Positions 9,860 to 20,757 of a stretch of DNA of 64,000 nt are shown here, one piece after another. The notes under the pieces are model-generated. The model was not told the origin of the DNA and made no database searches. It worked only from the letters and a program-made list of their open reading frames with translations. The position numbers and the translations under genes are program-made. Source of the DNA: Falsiroseomonas selenitidurans. Its GTDB lineage: Bacteria > Pseudomonadota > Alphaproteobacteria > Acetobacterales > Acetobacteraceae. The DNA lies in assembly GCF_012103215.1 (NCBI RefSeq), contig NZ_JAAVNE010000020.1, positions 27,555-91,554 on the forward strand, in the 5' to 3' direction. Position 1 is the stretch's first letter, and each line of letters begins with the position of its first letter.

Positions 9860-10225
9860 TCAGACGTGGAAGCTCTCGCCGCAGCCGCAGCGGCCCTTCT
9901 CGTTCGGATTGGTGAAGGTGAAGCCGGCGGACATCGCCTTCACCTCGTAATCCATCACCGTGCCAATCAGGAACAGCGTCGCCTTGCGGTCCACGACCAC
10001 GGTGACGCCCTTATCCGTCACGACCTCATCCCCCGGCCCCGGCCCATCGACCCAGGACAGGTCATAGGCCATGCCGGAACAGCCCTTGGTCTTCACTGCG
10101 ATGCGTAGCGTCTTGCCCTCCTCCCCGCCGGCATAGAGCGCGCGCAGGCGCTCCGCGGCGGCGTCCGACAGCCCCATCAGCTGCGGCAAGGCGCGGCGCG
10201 GGCGGGTTTCGGTGGTGGTGCTCAT
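9860..10225 (-). CDS. sufA: Iron-sulfur cluster assembly scaffold/carrier, A-type (SufA/IscA/ErpA family)
   Basis: 121 residues. The A-type carrier cysteines are present: one in KTKGCSG and the C-terminal pair in GRCGCGESF. It is the last gene of the - strand SUF operon, 14 nt after sufT. A-type carriers accept clusters from SufBCD and pass them to apoproteins such as the aconitase-type LeuC encoded nearby. Whether it is functionally SufA or ErpA cannot be decided by eye; the operon position favours SufA. Confidence 0.9.
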   Translation of the reverse strand: MSTTTETRPRRALPQLMGLSDAAAERLRALYAGGEEGKTLRIAVKTKGCSGMAYDLSWVDGPGPGDEVVTDKGVTVVVDRKATLFLIGTVMDYEVKAMSAGFTFTNPNEKGRCGCGESFHV

Positions 10226-10239
10226 CGCCAGGGCCTCCC

Positions 10240-10611
10240 TCAGTACATGTTCAACGCAAGGCGCGCGTCTTCGCTCATCCGGCTCTGGTCCCAGGGCGGA
10301 TCCCAGACGACCTCGACGGTCACGTCGGTGACGCCCGGCACGGCGCGCACCGCTTCCTCCGCCTGCACCGGCAATTCCTGCGCCGAGGGGCAGGAGGGGG
10401 TGGTGAGCGTCATCTCCACCTTCACATGGCCATCATCGCCGATCTCGACGGCGTAGATCAGGCCGAGCTCGTAGATATCGACCGGGATTTCCGGGTCGAA
10501 GACGGTCTTGAGGACGGAGATCACCGCATCCTCATTCACCCGCACCGGCGGCTCCGTGCCGCCATCGGGGGTCCAGCTGCCGTGGACGGGGGCTGTCGGG
10601 GTCTCACTCAC
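10240..10611 (-). CDS. sufT: SUF system Fe-S assembly protein SufT (DUF59/MIP18 family)
   Basis: About 123 residues using the GTG at 10611, which overlaps the sufU stop by 8 nt; an in-frame ATG at 10635 would add 8 residues. The DUF59 core is clear: VFDPEIPVDIYELGLIYAV followed by MTLTTPSCPSAQELP with the conserved cysteine, and a DPPWDQSRMSEDAR end. SufT helps cluster delivery and maturation. It lies between sufU and sufA, the order common in alphaproteobacterial suf operons. Confidence 0.9.
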   Translation of the reverse strand: MSETPTAPVHGSWTPDGGTEPPVRVNEDAVISVLKTVFDPEIPVDIYELGLIYAVEIGDDGHVKVEMTLTTPSCPSAQELPVQAEEAVRAVPGVTDVTVEVVWDPPWDQSRMSEDARLALNMY

Positions 10612-11079
10612 TGCTCGCCTCCTTCGCGCCGCCATCCAGCGCCGCGTTCAGCGTGTGCCAGGCCAGGGTCGCGCATTTCACGCGGCTGGGGAAATCATGC
10701 ACGCCGGACAGGGGCGCCAGGCGTTCCATGTCCTCCGCGATCTCGCCGCCGCAATCCGGGCAGATGCCGGTCATGGCCAGCGCCCGGAAGTTCTCGCCCA
10801 TCTGCCGTGCCTGCGCCTGCGTCTTGCCCTTGACCGTATCGGTCATGAGCGAGGCGCTGGCCATGGAGATGGCGCAGCCGCGGCCTTGGAAGGCCGCATC
10901 CTCGATATGGCCCTCCGGGGCGAGCTTGACGAACAATTCCATGCGGTCGCCGCACATCGGATTGTCACCGCGCGCCGTGCGATCCGCGTCATCGAGTCGC
11001 TTGAAGTTGCGCGGCTTGCGGCCGTGATCGAGGATCACTTCCTGGTACAGGTCGCGCAGGTCATCGAACAAGCCACCAC

Positions 11080-11083
<4 letters not shown>
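10604..11083 (-). CDS. sufU: SufU-type Fe-S assembly sulfur-transfer protein (NifU-like)
   Basis: 159 residues. The three zinc/sulfur-acceptor cysteines appear in NPMCGDRM, GRGCAISMASASLM and VKCATLAW, and the insertion around CPDCGGEIAED is typical of SufU rather than IscU. It should accept persulfide from SufS. It overlaps sufS by 4 nt and sufT by 8 nt, so the three are translationally coupled. An extra CPDC pair sits around residue 120. Confidence 0.9.
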
Positions 11084-12320
<1,237 letters not shown>

Positions 12321-12321
<1 letters not shown>

Positions 12322-13631
12322 CACGCGGCCTCGATCCCGCCCTGGATGCCCTGGCGCTGCCACCAGCCGGTGACGGCGCGCGACAACGCATCGCGGATCG
12401 CCTCATCCGCCACGGCTTCCACCGCCTCCGTCAGGAACGCCTCGACCAGGATAGCCTTCGCCTGTTCCAGCGGAATGCCGCGGGAGCGAAGGAAGAAGAT
12501 CTGCTCGGCATCCAGCTCGCCGACCGTGGCGCCGTGGCTGCACTTCACGTCGTCGGCGTAGATTTCCAGCTGCGGCTTGCTGTCGATCTCGGCATCCGGC
12601 GACAGCAGCAGCGCCTGGTTCATCTGGTAGCCATCGGTCTTCTGCGCGATCTGCCGCACCAGGATCTTGCCCTGGAACACGCCACGCGACTTGCCGGACA
12701 GCACCGTCTTGTAGGTCTGGCGGGACGAGCAATCCGGCGCCGCATGATCGAGCGCCGTGGTGGTATCCGCATGCTGGCCATCGGCCAGAAGCTGCACGCC
12801 ATTCATGTGGCATTCGGCCTTGGGGCCGCAGAGCGCCACATGGATCTCGTTGCGCGCCAGGCGCGAGCCGGCGTTCATCGTGAAGTTGTCGTAGGTGCCG
12901 CCCGCCTGCACGCGGGCATAGACAGTGGAGAGGAAGAAGGCGTCGCGGCCTTCCTGCTGCAGCCGCCCGTGGTTCATCCGCGCGCCCTCTGCCACCTCGA
13001 TCTCGAAGACCGGGTTGTGCAGGTAGCGCGCGGTGGCGGGGCCAGCGGCGGTCTCCACCAGGGTCAGCGAGGCACCGGCGCCGAGCCGCACCAGGTGGCG
13101 CGGGTGGAAGGCGGGGGCGCGTTCGCTTTCGGTGGCGAAGGAGAACAGCTCCAGCACGCCGGCCTCGACGCTCTCCGGCACCGTCACCACCAGGCCATCC
13201 TCGAACAGCATGCCGTTCAGCGCGGCGAGCGACTGCTCCTCCGGCCGCGCCAACGCACCCAGGCGGGATTCCAGGCGCGGCAGCGCGCTGGCCAGATTCT
13301 CCACCGTGAAGGGCAGACCTTCCAGCGCGGAGAGATCGGCGCGGAAGCGGCCATCGATGAAGACGGCACGCGGGCCGGCAGCCGGCGGCAGGGCCAGCGC
13401 ATCATCCACGGCGGTCAGCGGCTCGCCGAAGACCGAGGCGTTCACCACGGCGAGGTCGGTGTATTTCCACGCCTCGACGCGCCGCGTCGGGAAGCCCTGG
13501 GCGCGGAAGGCGGCGGCGCTGCGATCGCGCAGCGCCTCCACCCAGGGAAGCTGCGCGCCGGGTAGCCGCCCGCGCAGCCCCTCATGCCGGCCGAGGAAGG
13601 CGGCGGGGCCGGTGCTGCTGATCGCCGTCAT
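12321..13631 (-). CDS. sufD: Fe-S cluster assembly protein SufD
   Basis: 436 residues. The N-terminal part holds the RRVEAWKYTDLA motif typical of SufD, and the C-terminal beta-helix core ends in SHGATVGELDAEQIFFLRSR, shared with SufB. SufD pairs with SufB and two SufC to form the scaffold complex SufBC2D. It overlaps sufC by 4 nt (ATGA) and sufS by 1 nt. Confidence 0.92.
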
Positions 13632-14377
13632 GCAGCGGCGTCCTGGATGGCGCCGTAGCCGGAGGCTTCCAGCTCATGCGCCAGCTCGGGGCCGCCCGAC
13701 TTCACGATCCGGCCGGCGGACAGCACATGCACGCGGTCCGGCACGATGTGGGTCAGCAGGCGCTGGTAGTGCGTGATGACGAGCGCGGAAAAGTCGGGGC
13801 CACGCAGGCTGTTCACCGTATCCGAGACCAGCTTCAGCGCATCAATGTCGAGCCCGCTATCAGTCTCGTCCAGCAGCGCCAGCTTCGGCGAGAGCAGAGC
13901 CATCTGCAGCATCTCGTTGCGCTTCTTCTCGCCGCCGGAGAAGCCGACATTCACTGGGCGCTTGAGCATGTCGTCCGGCATGTTCAGCACCTTCATGCGG
14001 GCGCGCGCCAGCTTGAGGAACTGGATGGCGTCGATCTCCGCCTCGCCCTTGGCGCGGCGCACCGCGTTCAGCGCCGTGCGCAGGAAGTTGGCGTTGCCGA
14101 CGCCGGGCAGTTCGACGGGCGCCTGGAAGGCCAGGAACACGCCGGCCACGGCGCGCTCCTCCGGCTCCATCGCCAGCAGGTCGACCTCGCCGAAGGTGAC
14201 GGAGCCTTCCGTCACCTCATAGCCCTCGCGCCCCGCCAGGACGTAGGACAGGGTGGACTTGCCGGAGCCGTTCGGCCCCATGATGGCGTGGATCTCGCCC
14301 GACGGAATCGTCAGGTTCAGCCCGTTCAGGATCTGCTTGCCGTCGACGGTGGCGTGCAGGTTTTCGATCTTCAGCAT
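13628..14377 (-). CDS. sufC: Fe-S cluster assembly ATPase SufC
   Basis: 249 residues from the ATG at 14377; a second ATG three bases upstream and a TTG are also in frame, but GAGG is spaced best for 14377. Walker A is GPNGSGKST, the signature is FSGGEKKRNE (SufC-specific EKKRNE) and Walker B is LALLDETDSGLD. It is a soluble ABC ATPase that drives conformational change in SufBCD. A 71-bp gap to sufB contains a small GC hairpin (14415-14430). Confidence 0.93.
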   Translation of the reverse strand: MLKIENLHATVDGKQILNGLNLTIPSGEIHAIMGPNGSGKSTLSYVLAGREGYEVTEGSVTFGEVDLLAMEPEERAVAGVFLAFQAPVELPGVGNANFLRTALNAVRRAKGEAEIDAIQFLKLARARMKVLNMPDDMLKRPVNVGFSGGEKKRNEMLQMALLSPKLALLDETDSGLDIDALKLVSDTVNSLRGPDFSALVITHYQRLLTHIVPDRVHVLSAGRIVKSGGPELAHELEASGYGAIQDAAA

Positions 14378-14448
14378 CATCAACCTCAAAAAGAGCCGGC
14401 CGATTCGGACCTCCGGGGCCTTGCGGCCCCTCCGGTCATCGGACGGCG

Positions 14449-15942
14449 TTAACCCACCGAACCTTCAAGACTGATCTGCAGCAGCTTCTGTGCTTCCACG
14501 GCGAATTCCATCGGCAGTTCCTTCAGCACCTCGCGGCAGAAGCCGTTGACGATCATGCCAACCGCGTCTTCCTGCGTCAGGCCGCGGGAGCGGCAGTAGA
14601 AGAGCTGGTCCTCCGCAATGCGGCTGGTGGTGGCTTCGTGTTCCACCTTCGCCGTCATGCAGCGATTCTCGATGTAGGGCACCGTATGCGCGCCGCACTG
14701 GTCGCCGATCAGCAGGCTGTCGCACTGCGTGAAGTTGCGCGCGCCGGATGCCTTCGGGCTGATCTTCACCAGGCCGCGATAGGTGTTCTGGCCATGGCCG
14801 GCGCTGATGCCCTTGCTGACGATCGTGCTGCGCGTGCGCTGACCGATATGGAACATCTTGGTGCCGGTATCGGCCTGCTGGCGGTTATTGGTAATGGCGA
14901 CTGAGTAGAACTCACCCACGCTGTCGTCACCGATCAGGATGCACGACGGGTACTTCCAGGTGATGGCGGAACCCGTCTCCACCTGCGTCCAGGACACCTT
15001 GCTGCGCTTGCCGCGGCAGGCTGCGCGCTTGGTGACGAAGTTGTAGATGCCGCCCTTGCCCTCCGCATCGCCCGGATACCAGTTCTGCACCGTGCTGTAC
15101 TTGATGCTGGCATCATCCAGCGCGACCAATTCGACAACGGCCGCATGCAGCTGGTTCTCGTCGCGCATCGGCGCCGTGCAGCCCTCGAGGTAGCTGACCG
15201 TGCTGCCCTCATCGGCGATGATCAGCGTCCGCTCGAACTGCCCCGTGCTCTTCGCATTGATGCGGAAATAGGTGGACAGCTCCATCGGGCATTTCACGCC
15301 CTTCGGGATGTAAACGAAACTGCCGTCGGTGAAGACAGCGCTGTTCAGCGCGGCGTAGAAGTTGTCGCCCTGCGGCACGACGGAACCGAGATACTGCTGC
15401 ACCAGCTCGGGATGCGTCTGCACCGCCTCGCTGATCGCGCAGAACACGATGCCGTCCTTCGCCAGGCGCTCCTTGTAGGAGGTGGCGACGGAGACGCTGT
15501 CGAAGACCGCATCGACGGCGATCGGCATGCGGCCGCCCTCGGAGGGGCTGTCGCCCGCCCCCTCGACGCCCGCCAGGATGGCCTGTTCCTTCAGCGGAAT
15601 ACCAAGCTTGGCGTAGGTCTTCAGCAGTTCCGGATCGACCTCATCCAGCGACTTCGGGCCCTGCTTCGGGGCAGCGTAGTAGAAGGCGTCCTGGAAATCG
15701 ATCGGCGGATGGCTGACGGCGGCCCAATGCGGCACTTCCATGGTCAGCCAATGGCGATACGCCTTCAGCCGCCATTCCAGCAGCCAGGCCGGCTCCTTCT
15801 TCTTCGCGCTAATGAAGCGAACGATGTCCTCGTTCAGGCCCTTGGGCGCGAAGTCCATCTCAATATCGGTCTCAAAGCCCCACTTGTAGCCGGATTCGGT
15901 GACCGACTGGACGGCTTCGATGGTTTCGGTGACGGCGGCCAT
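14449..15942 (-). CDS. sufB: Fe-S cluster assembly scaffold SufB
   Basis: 497 residues from the ATG at 15942; the open frame upstream runs through the Rrf2 gene and is not coding. [20 protein letters not shown] at the N-terminus and [20 protein letters not shown] in the core are typical of SufB, as is the closing [19 protein letters not shown]. SufB is the main scaffold on which the cluster is built. It is separated from the upstream rrf2 gene by only 11 nt. Confidence 0.93.
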   Translation of the reverse strand: MAAVTETIEAVQSVTESGYKWGFETDIEMDFAPKGLNEDIVRFISAKKKEPAWLLEWRLKAYRHWLTMEVPHWAAVSHPPIDFQDAFYYAAPKQGPKSLDEVDPELLKTYAKLGIPLKEQAILAGVEGAGDSPSEGGRMPIAVDAVFDSVSVATSYKERLAKDGIVFCAISEAVQTHPELVQQYLGSVVPQGDNFYAALNSAVFTDGSFVYIPKGVKCPMELSTYFRINAKSTGQFERTLIIADEGSTVSYLEGCTAPMRDENQLHAAVVELVALDDASIKYSTVQNWYPGDAEGKGGIYNFVTKRAACRGKRSKVSWTQVETGSAITWKYPSCILIGDDSVGEFYSVAITNNRQQADTGTKMFHIGQRTRSTIVSKGISAGHGQNTYRGLVKISPKASGARNFTQCDSLLIGDQCGAHTVPYIENRCMTAKVEHEATTSRIAEDQLFYCRSRGLTQEDAVGMIVNGFCREVLKELPMEFAVEAQKLLQISLEGSVG

Positions 15943-15953
15943 CTGATCGTTTC

Positions 15954-16409
15954 CTACTCGGCGGCGTAAGCGGGCATGGGGGTGGCGGCAGCGGTCCGGG
16001 GGGCGGCGGGCGGCGAGGCGATTTCGCTGACCATGATGGCGGAGAGCGCACCACGGATCGCGGCATTCACCGGGTCCCACCGCCCGCGGACGGGGCAGGT
16101 ATGCTCGGCCTCGCACAGGCCGAAGCCGCCATCGACGCAGGCGGTCAGAGCGATCGGACCATCCATCGCCACAATCACCTCCGACAGCGCAACGGAAGCC
16201 AGCGGCCGGAGCAGGCGGTAGCCACCCCGGGCCCCACGCAACCCCTCCACCAGCCCGGACTGGGCCAGCATCTTCAATACCTTGGCCACCGTCGGCTCGG
16301 CAATGCCGGTGCCGGAAGCCAGGCCGGGCGCGGTCTGCACCCCGCCCTCGGCCTCCAGCCGCGACAGCACCACCACGGCGTAGTCGGTGAATTTCGAGAC
16401 CCGCAGCAC
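15954..16409 (-). CDS. Rrf2 family transcriptional regulator of the SUF operon (IscR/SufR-like)
   Basis: 151 residues. The Rrf2 winged helix starts [16 protein letters not shown] and its recognition region includes [19 protein letters not shown]. Three cysteines in [10 protein letters not shown] and HTCPVRG fit a cluster-binding sensor. First gene of the operon, so autoregulation of suf by cluster status is likely. A palindrome 30-44 bp upstream of its start is a candidate operator. The Ala/Pro-rich tail is not conserved-looking. Confidence 0.9.
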   Translation of the reverse strand: MLRVSKFTDYAVVVLSRLEAEGGVQTAPGLASGTGIAEPTVAKVLKMLAQSGLVEGLRGARGGYRLLRPLASVALSEVIVAMDGPIALTACVDGGFGLCEAEHTCPVRGRWDPVNAAIRGALSAIMVSEIASPPAAPRTAAATPMPAYAAE

Positions 16410-16438
16410 GGCGGTTCACTCTCCTGCCCATTCAAAGG

Positions 16439-16453
16439 GGACCTTTTGGGTCC
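16439..16453. promoter_or_regulatory. Candidate Rrf2 operator upstream of the suf operon
   Basis: GGACCTTTTGGGTCC has perfect 5-bp arms (GGACC/GGTCC) around an AT-rich centre. It sits 30-44 bp upstream of the rrf2 start and in the divergent gap to the alpha/beta hydrolase. Its form resembles GACC/GGTC-type sites of IscR-like regulators. Assignment is by position and symmetry only. Confidence 0.4.
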
Positions 16454-16559
16454 GGATTGCAGATGCGCTTGGCCCCCTGCCCTGTCAAGGCGCCCCCCGG
16501 CTTGCCGCGCGCGGATTCGGCCGGCACGATCCCGGCCGGGAAACTGGGATACCGACACC

Positions 16560-17447
16560 ATGCCGACGCTGCAGACCGATGACGGGGTGAACCTGCACTA
16601 CGAGGAGGCCGGCACCGGCACGCCTATGGTCTTCGTGCATGAATATGCAGGCGACCATCGGTCGTGGGAGGCGCAGATGCGCTTCTTCTCGCGCCGCTAT
16701 CGCTGCATCGCCTATGCCGCGCGCGGCTACACGCCCTCGGACGTGCCGACGGACCCGTCGCAATACAGCCAGGACCGGGCGACGGACGACATCGCGGCCG
16801 TGATCATGGGGCTGGGCCTGGGGCCGACCCATGTGGTGGGGCTTTCCATGGGCGGCTTCGCGACGCTGCATTTGGGCCTGCGCCATCCCACGCTGGCCCG
16901 CAGCCTGGTCGCCGCCGGCGTCGGCTACGGCGCAGCGCCGGGCAAGACGGCGCAGTTCCATGCGGAGACAGACGCCGCCATCGCCCGCATCCGCGCGGAG
17001 GGGATGGACCGCTTCGGCCTGACCTACAGCCGCGGCCCCACCCGCCTAGTCTTCGAGGAGAAGGACCCGCGCGGCTATGCGGAATTCCAGGCCCAACTCT
17101 GCGAACACAGCACGGAAGGCTCCGCGCTGACCATGAACGGCGTGCAGCGCCGCCGGCCCAGCCTGTTCGACCTGGAAGCGCAGTTCCGCGCCATGACGGT
17201 GCCGACGCTGGTGATTGCCGGCGACGAGGACGACCCGACGCTGGAGGCCAGCCTCTACCTGAAGCGCACCATCCGCAGCAGCGCGCTGCTGGTGATGCCG
17301 AAATGCGGGCACACAATGAATCTTGAGGACCCGGACGCCTTCAACCGCGCGGTACTGGAGTTCGTGACCCAGGTGGATTGTGGCCGCTGGACCAACCGCA
17401 TCCCGGCCAGCCTGGCCGGCGGCATCATCGCGGCGTCGGAGAAGTAG
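16560..17447 (+). CDS. Alpha/beta hydrolase
   Basis: 295 residues. The start at 16560 follows the divergent suf promoter region; the frame upstream is antisense to rrf2. The HEYAGDHRSWEAQ segment forms the oxyanion region, GLSMGGFATLHLG holds the nucleophile serine, GDEDD an acid, and MPKCGHTMNLEDP the catalytic histidine. Resembles esterases or ring-fission product hydrolases; substrate unknown. A Crp-type regulator gene starts 8 nt after its stop. Confidence 0.88.
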   Translation: MPTLQTDDGVNLHYEEAGTGTPMVFVHEYAGDHRSWEAQMRFFSRRYRCIAYAARGYTPSDVPTDPSQYSQDRATDDIAAVIMGLGLGPTHVVGLSMGGFATLHLGLRHPTLARSLVAAGVGYGAAPGKTAQFHAETDAAIARIRAEGMDRFGLTYSRGPTRLVFEEKDPRGYAEFQAQLCEHSTEGSALTMNGVQRRRPSLFDLEAQFRAMTVPTLVIAGDEDDPTLEASLYLKRTIRSSALLVMPKCGHTMNLEDPDAFNRAVLEFVTQVDCGRWTNRIPASLAGGIIAASEK

Positions 17448-17454
17448 ACACGGC

Positions 17455-18132
17455 GTGACCCCGGCCGAGGCTCACACCGCGCTGAACCGGCTGCCCCTGT
17501 TGGAAGGGGTACCGGCGGCGGTGCGCGCCCGCCTGGCCGCCTGCGCCCGGCCAGCGCGCTACGCCACCGGCGCCGTGGTGTTCCGCCGCGGCGACCCGGG
17601 CGCGGATGGCATGCTGGTGGTGCTGGACGGTCTGGTGCGGCTGCACCTGGCCACCGGCGCAGGGCGCGAACTGACCCTGGGCTTGGCCGGACCGGGCGAG
17701 CCGGTGGGAGAGGTTGCGCTGATCGATGGTGGGCCGCGCAGCGCGGATGCCACGGCGCTGACCCCGGTGCGCGGGCTGATGCTGCGCCATGCGGAGGCAA
17801 TGGCGGTAGTGGCAGGCGATGCCGCCACGGCGCTCGCCCTGCTGCGGACGCTGGCCGCGCGGCTGCGGCGGACGACCGACCAGGTGGAGGCGGTGGGGCT
17901 ACAACACCTGCCGCAGCGCCTGGCTTCGGCGCTGCTGGCTCTGGCGGCTGCCGATCCTTCCGGCCTGGTGCGGCTGCCGCAGGGCCAGGTGGCGGCGCTG
18001 GTCGTGGCATCCCGCCCCAAGGTGAACGCCGCGCTGAGCGTATTGCGCCTGCGTGGGATGGTGGAGCCGGTGCGCGCCGGGCTGCGCATCACCGACCCCA
18101 CCGCCCTGCGCTTGGTGGCCGAGGGCGGCTAG
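17455..18132 (+). CDS. Crp/Fnr family transcriptional regulator
   Basis: About 225 residues using the GTG at 17455, 8 nt after the hydrolase stop; an in-frame ATG at 17380 would overlap the hydrolase by 68 nt. The cyclic-nucleotide-binding fold is visible (FRRGDPGADGMLVVLDGLVRL and LAGPGEPVGEVALIDGGPRS). A C-terminal helix-turn-helix follows with LPQGQVAALVVASRPKVNAA. No cysteines suited to an FNR cluster are seen in the N-terminus. It overlaps the convergent ABC substrate-binding gene by 4 nt. Confidence 0.85.
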   Translation: MTPAEAHTALNRLPLLEGVPAAVRARLAACARPARYATGAVVFRRGDPGADGMLVVLDGLVRLHLATGAGRELTLGLAGPGEPVGEVALIDGGPRSADATALTPVRGLMLRHAEAMAVVAGDAATALALLRTLAARLRRTTDQVEAVGLQHLPQRLASALLALAAADPSGLVRLPQGQVAALVVASRPKVNAALSVLRLRGMVEPVRAGLRITDPTALRLVAEGG

Positions 18133-19082
18133 ATCCGCACGCGATCCGGCGCGACGGCGGCCAGCGGGTCCTTCCAGATCACCTGGGCCGGCGTGACCTC
18201 CTTCGACAGCTTGCCCATGCCGCGGAGTTGGTCGATGGCGAGCTGGAAATTGCCGACGCTGTCCGGCGTCAGGTTCATCTTGTACTCAACCTTGGTCATC
18301 AGCTCCGCGATGAAGGCGCGATCCTGCCGCAGGAAGCGGGCGACATGGCGGGCGGCTTCCGCCGGGCTGGCCGCGATGAATTCCTGTGCCTGCACCAGGG
18401 ACCGCATCAGCCGCGTGGTGGCTTCCGCATTCGCCAGGCCCCAGGCCTTGTTCATGTAGACGAAGTTTCGGACGATCTGAATCTGGTCGTTGGAGACCAG
18501 GATCTTGGTGTTCGGGATGGCGCGCATGGCGCGCGTCGGCCAGGGCTCCCACACCGCGAAGGCGTCGATGTTGCCGCGCTCCAGCGCCGCCACCATCTCC
18601 GGCGCCTCGACATTCACGATGGTGTAGTCGGCCGGGTTCAGGTTGAGCTTGGAGACGACCGACAGCCAGAAGGTCTCGCTGCCGGTGCCGCGGGCAACAC
18701 CGACGCGCTTGCCCTTCAGCCCTTCCATGTTCTCGATGTTGCGGCCGAGCACGCTGATCCAGCGCAGCAGCGCCGTGCCTTCGCACACCGCGACCACGTT
18801 CGGGTCCACGAGATGCGCGGAGACGCCGGCCTGTTCGGCGCCATAGGCCGAGTTGATCTGGTTGCCGATCAGGAAGGCCACCATGGCCGAGCCGGAGGGG
18901 CCGGTGTTGACCGTGCAGTCCAGCCCATTGCGCTCGAAGAAGCCGCCTTCCTTGGCGACGTAGTAGGGCGCGAAGGACGGATCCACGCCGGTCGCGATGG
19001 TCAGCTTGATCGGCGCGTTCTGGGCGAAGGCGGGCGCGGCCAGGGCGGCGCCACTGGCGGCGAGAAGGGTTCGGCGAAGCAT
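18129..19082 (-). CDS. ABC transporter substrate-binding protein (NitT/SsuA/TauA family)
   Basis: 317 residues from the ATG at 19082, preceded by CAGGGAG. A signal peptide (MLRRTLLAASGAALAAPAFA) is followed by the typical FAPYYVAKEGGFFERNGLD. GLKGKRVGVARGTGSE and NIDAFAVWEPWPTRA are the ligand-cleft segments of this nitrate/sulfonate/taurine/pyrimidine-precursor family. Third gene of a - strand ATPase-permease-receptor operon. Substrate is not assignable. Confidence 0.9.
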   Translation of the reverse strand: MLRRTLLAASGAALAAPAFAQNAPIKLTIATGVDPSFAPYYVAKEGGFFERNGLDCTVNTGPSGSAMVAFLIGNQINSAYGAEQAGVSAHLVDPNVVAVCEGTALLRWISVLGRNIENMEGLKGKRVGVARGTGSETFWLSVVSKLNLNPADYTIVNVEAPEMVAALERGNIDAFAVWEPWPTRAMRAIPNTKILVSNDQIQIVRNFVYMNKAWGLANAEATTRLMRSLVQAQEFIAASPAEAARHVARFLRQDRAFIAELMTKVEYKMNLTPDSVGNFQLAIDQLRGMGKLSKEVTPAQVIWKDPLAAVAPDRVRI

Positions 19083-19102
19083 GTTCTGATTCTCCCTGTT
19101 TG

Positions 19103-19879
19103 TCACATGGTCGGGTTGAAGCGGCCCGCGAAGGCGCGGATCAGCAGGCGGAAGGTGCGGTCCGTCGCGAAGCCCAGCAGGCCGAGCGAGATCAGGGCCA
19201 CGAAGATGTCCTCCACCTGCATGAACAGCCTGGCGTCCCACAGCATCTTGCCGAGGCCGTCATTGCTGGCGACAAGCTCGGCGGCGACGATGGTGACGAA
19301 GGCGTTGGACATCGCCAGCCGCATCCCGGTCAGGATGTAGGGCACCGTCGCCGGCAGGGCGACGAGGGCGAAGACCTGAAAGCGGTTGGCGCCGAGGCAT
19401 TGCGCGGCGCGGATCTTGTCCCGCCCCACCGCGCCGACGCCCGCCGCCGTCGCGATCACCACCACGAAGATGGTGGTGTAGGCGATGAGGAAGATCTTGC
19501 TCTCCTCCCCGATGCCGAACCAGATGACGGAGACGGTGATCATCGCCACGGCGGGGATGAAGCGGAAGAACTCCGTCCAGGGTTCCAGCAGCAGCCGCAC
19601 CGGGCGGAAGCTGCCGATGGCCAGGCCGACCGGAATGCCGATGGCGCTGCCCAGCAGGAAGCCCTGGAGAATGCGGCGCATGGAGGCGATGACTGCTTCC
19701 TGCAGCAGCTGGTCCTCGATCAGCGCCCAGCCGCGGATGAAGACCGGGATGGGCGAGGGGAAAAGCACGGACCGCACCAGGTACTGGGAGGCGAGGTGCC
19801 AGATGGCGAACAGCAGCGCGAAGCCCAGCACATAGCCGGCGACGGTGGCGGTGCGGCTGTTCATCATGCCATCGTTCAT
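19103..19879 (-). CDS. ABC transporter permease (SsuC/TauC family)
   Basis: 258 residues with about six membrane segments. The family loop EPWTEFFRFIPAVAMITVSV and the EAA-like cytoplasmic motif AAQCLGANRFQVFALVALPA are present. It would form a homodimeric channel with the ATPase encoded immediately upstream (4-nt overlap). An alternative start at the second ATG (codon 5) is possible. Confidence 0.9.
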   Translation of the reverse strand: MNDGMMNSRTATVAGYVLGFALLFAIWHLASQYLVRSVLFPSPIPVFIRGWALIEDQLLQEAVIASMRRILQGFLLGSAIGIPVGLAIGSFRPVRLLLEPWTEFFRFIPAVAMITVSVIWFGIGEESKIFLIAYTTIFVVVIATAAGVGAVGRDKIRAAQCLGANRFQVFALVALPATVPYILTGMRLAMSNAFVTIVAAELVASNDGLGKMLWDARLFMQVEDIFVALISLGLLGFATDRTFRLLIRAFAGRFNPTM

Positions 19880-20652
19880 TGGGGGTGGATCTCCGCATGG
19901 ATCAGCTCATGCACCCGGCGGAAGCTGGCCATGAAGGCGTCGGAGGTGCGTTCGCGCGGGTAGGGCAGGTCGAGCGGCACCACCGCTTTCAGCGTGCCGC
20001 CCGGGCCGCGCTTCATCACGCCGACACGGGTGGCCAGCGCGCAGGCTTCCTCGATGTCATGCGTGATGAACAGCACGGTCTTCCGGTTCTCCGACCAGAT
20101 GCGGGAAAGCTCGCCCTGCAGCACCGCGCGCGTCATCGCGTCCAGCGCGCCGAAGGGCTCGTCCATCAGCAGCATGCGCGGGTCGTTCGCCAGCGCGCGG
20201 GCGATCTGGATGCGCTGCTTCATGCCGCCGGAAAGCTCCGAAGGGTGCTTCCCGCCCTGCCCGGCCAGCCCCACCATGTTCAGGAAGCGATCGGCGATGG
20301 ACCGCCGCTCTGCCCGGCCCATGCCGCGCAGGCGCAGGCCAAAGGCGATGTTGTCGCGCGCCGTCAGCCAGTCATACAGGCTGTCATGCCCCTGGAAGAC
20401 CACGCCGCGATCCGCGCCGGGGCCGCGCACGGGGCGGCCTTCCAGGCGGATCTGCCCTTCCGTTGGCGCATCGAAGCCGGCCAGCATGTTCATCACCGTG
20501 GTCTTGCCACAGCCGGATGTGCCGAGAAGGCAAAAGAATTCGCCCTCGGACAACTCCAGGTTGAAATCCCGAACGGCCTGATAGGCACCGGTGCGGCCAC
20601 GAAAGGTCATGCCGACCCCGTCCAGCTCCACGAAGGCCACCTCGTCCCCCAC
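19876..20652 (-). CDS. ABC transporter ATP-binding protein (SsuB/TauB family)
   Basis: 258 residues with a GTG start at 20652. Walker A is GTSGCGKTT, the signature is ELSGGMKQRIQIARAL, Walker B is MLLMDEPFGALD, and the H-loop is LFITHDIEEA. First gene of the three-gene importer operon. The 105-bp gap upstream is shared with the divergent SDR gene. Confidence 0.92.
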   Translation of the reverse strand: MGDEVAFVELDGVGMTFRGRTGAYQAVRDFNLELSEGEFFCLLGTSGCGKTTVMNMLAGFDAPTEGQIRLEGRPVRGPGADRGVVFQGHDSLYDWLTARDNIAFGLRLRGMGRAERRSIADRFLNMVGLAGQGGKHPSELSGGMKQRIQIARALANDPRMLLMDEPFGALDAMTRAVLQGELSRIWSENRKTVLFITHDIEEACALATRVGVMKRGPGGTLKAVVPLDLPYPRERTSDAFMASFRRVHELIHAEIHPQ

Positions 20653-20757
20653 TTGTATCCAGGCTTGAGTTTAGGGCACTGCCGTGATGCGGCAACCCGG
20701 CTTCACGCCCTGGCGGCACCGGACTAGAACCGGGCTGCGCATTCAGGAGGCAACGGG

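Noticed and set aside
14415..14430. GGGGCC-TTGC-GGCCCC hairpin between sufB and sufC
   Set aside because: Short stem without a T tract in a gap internal to an operon; at most a minor mRNA processing feature.
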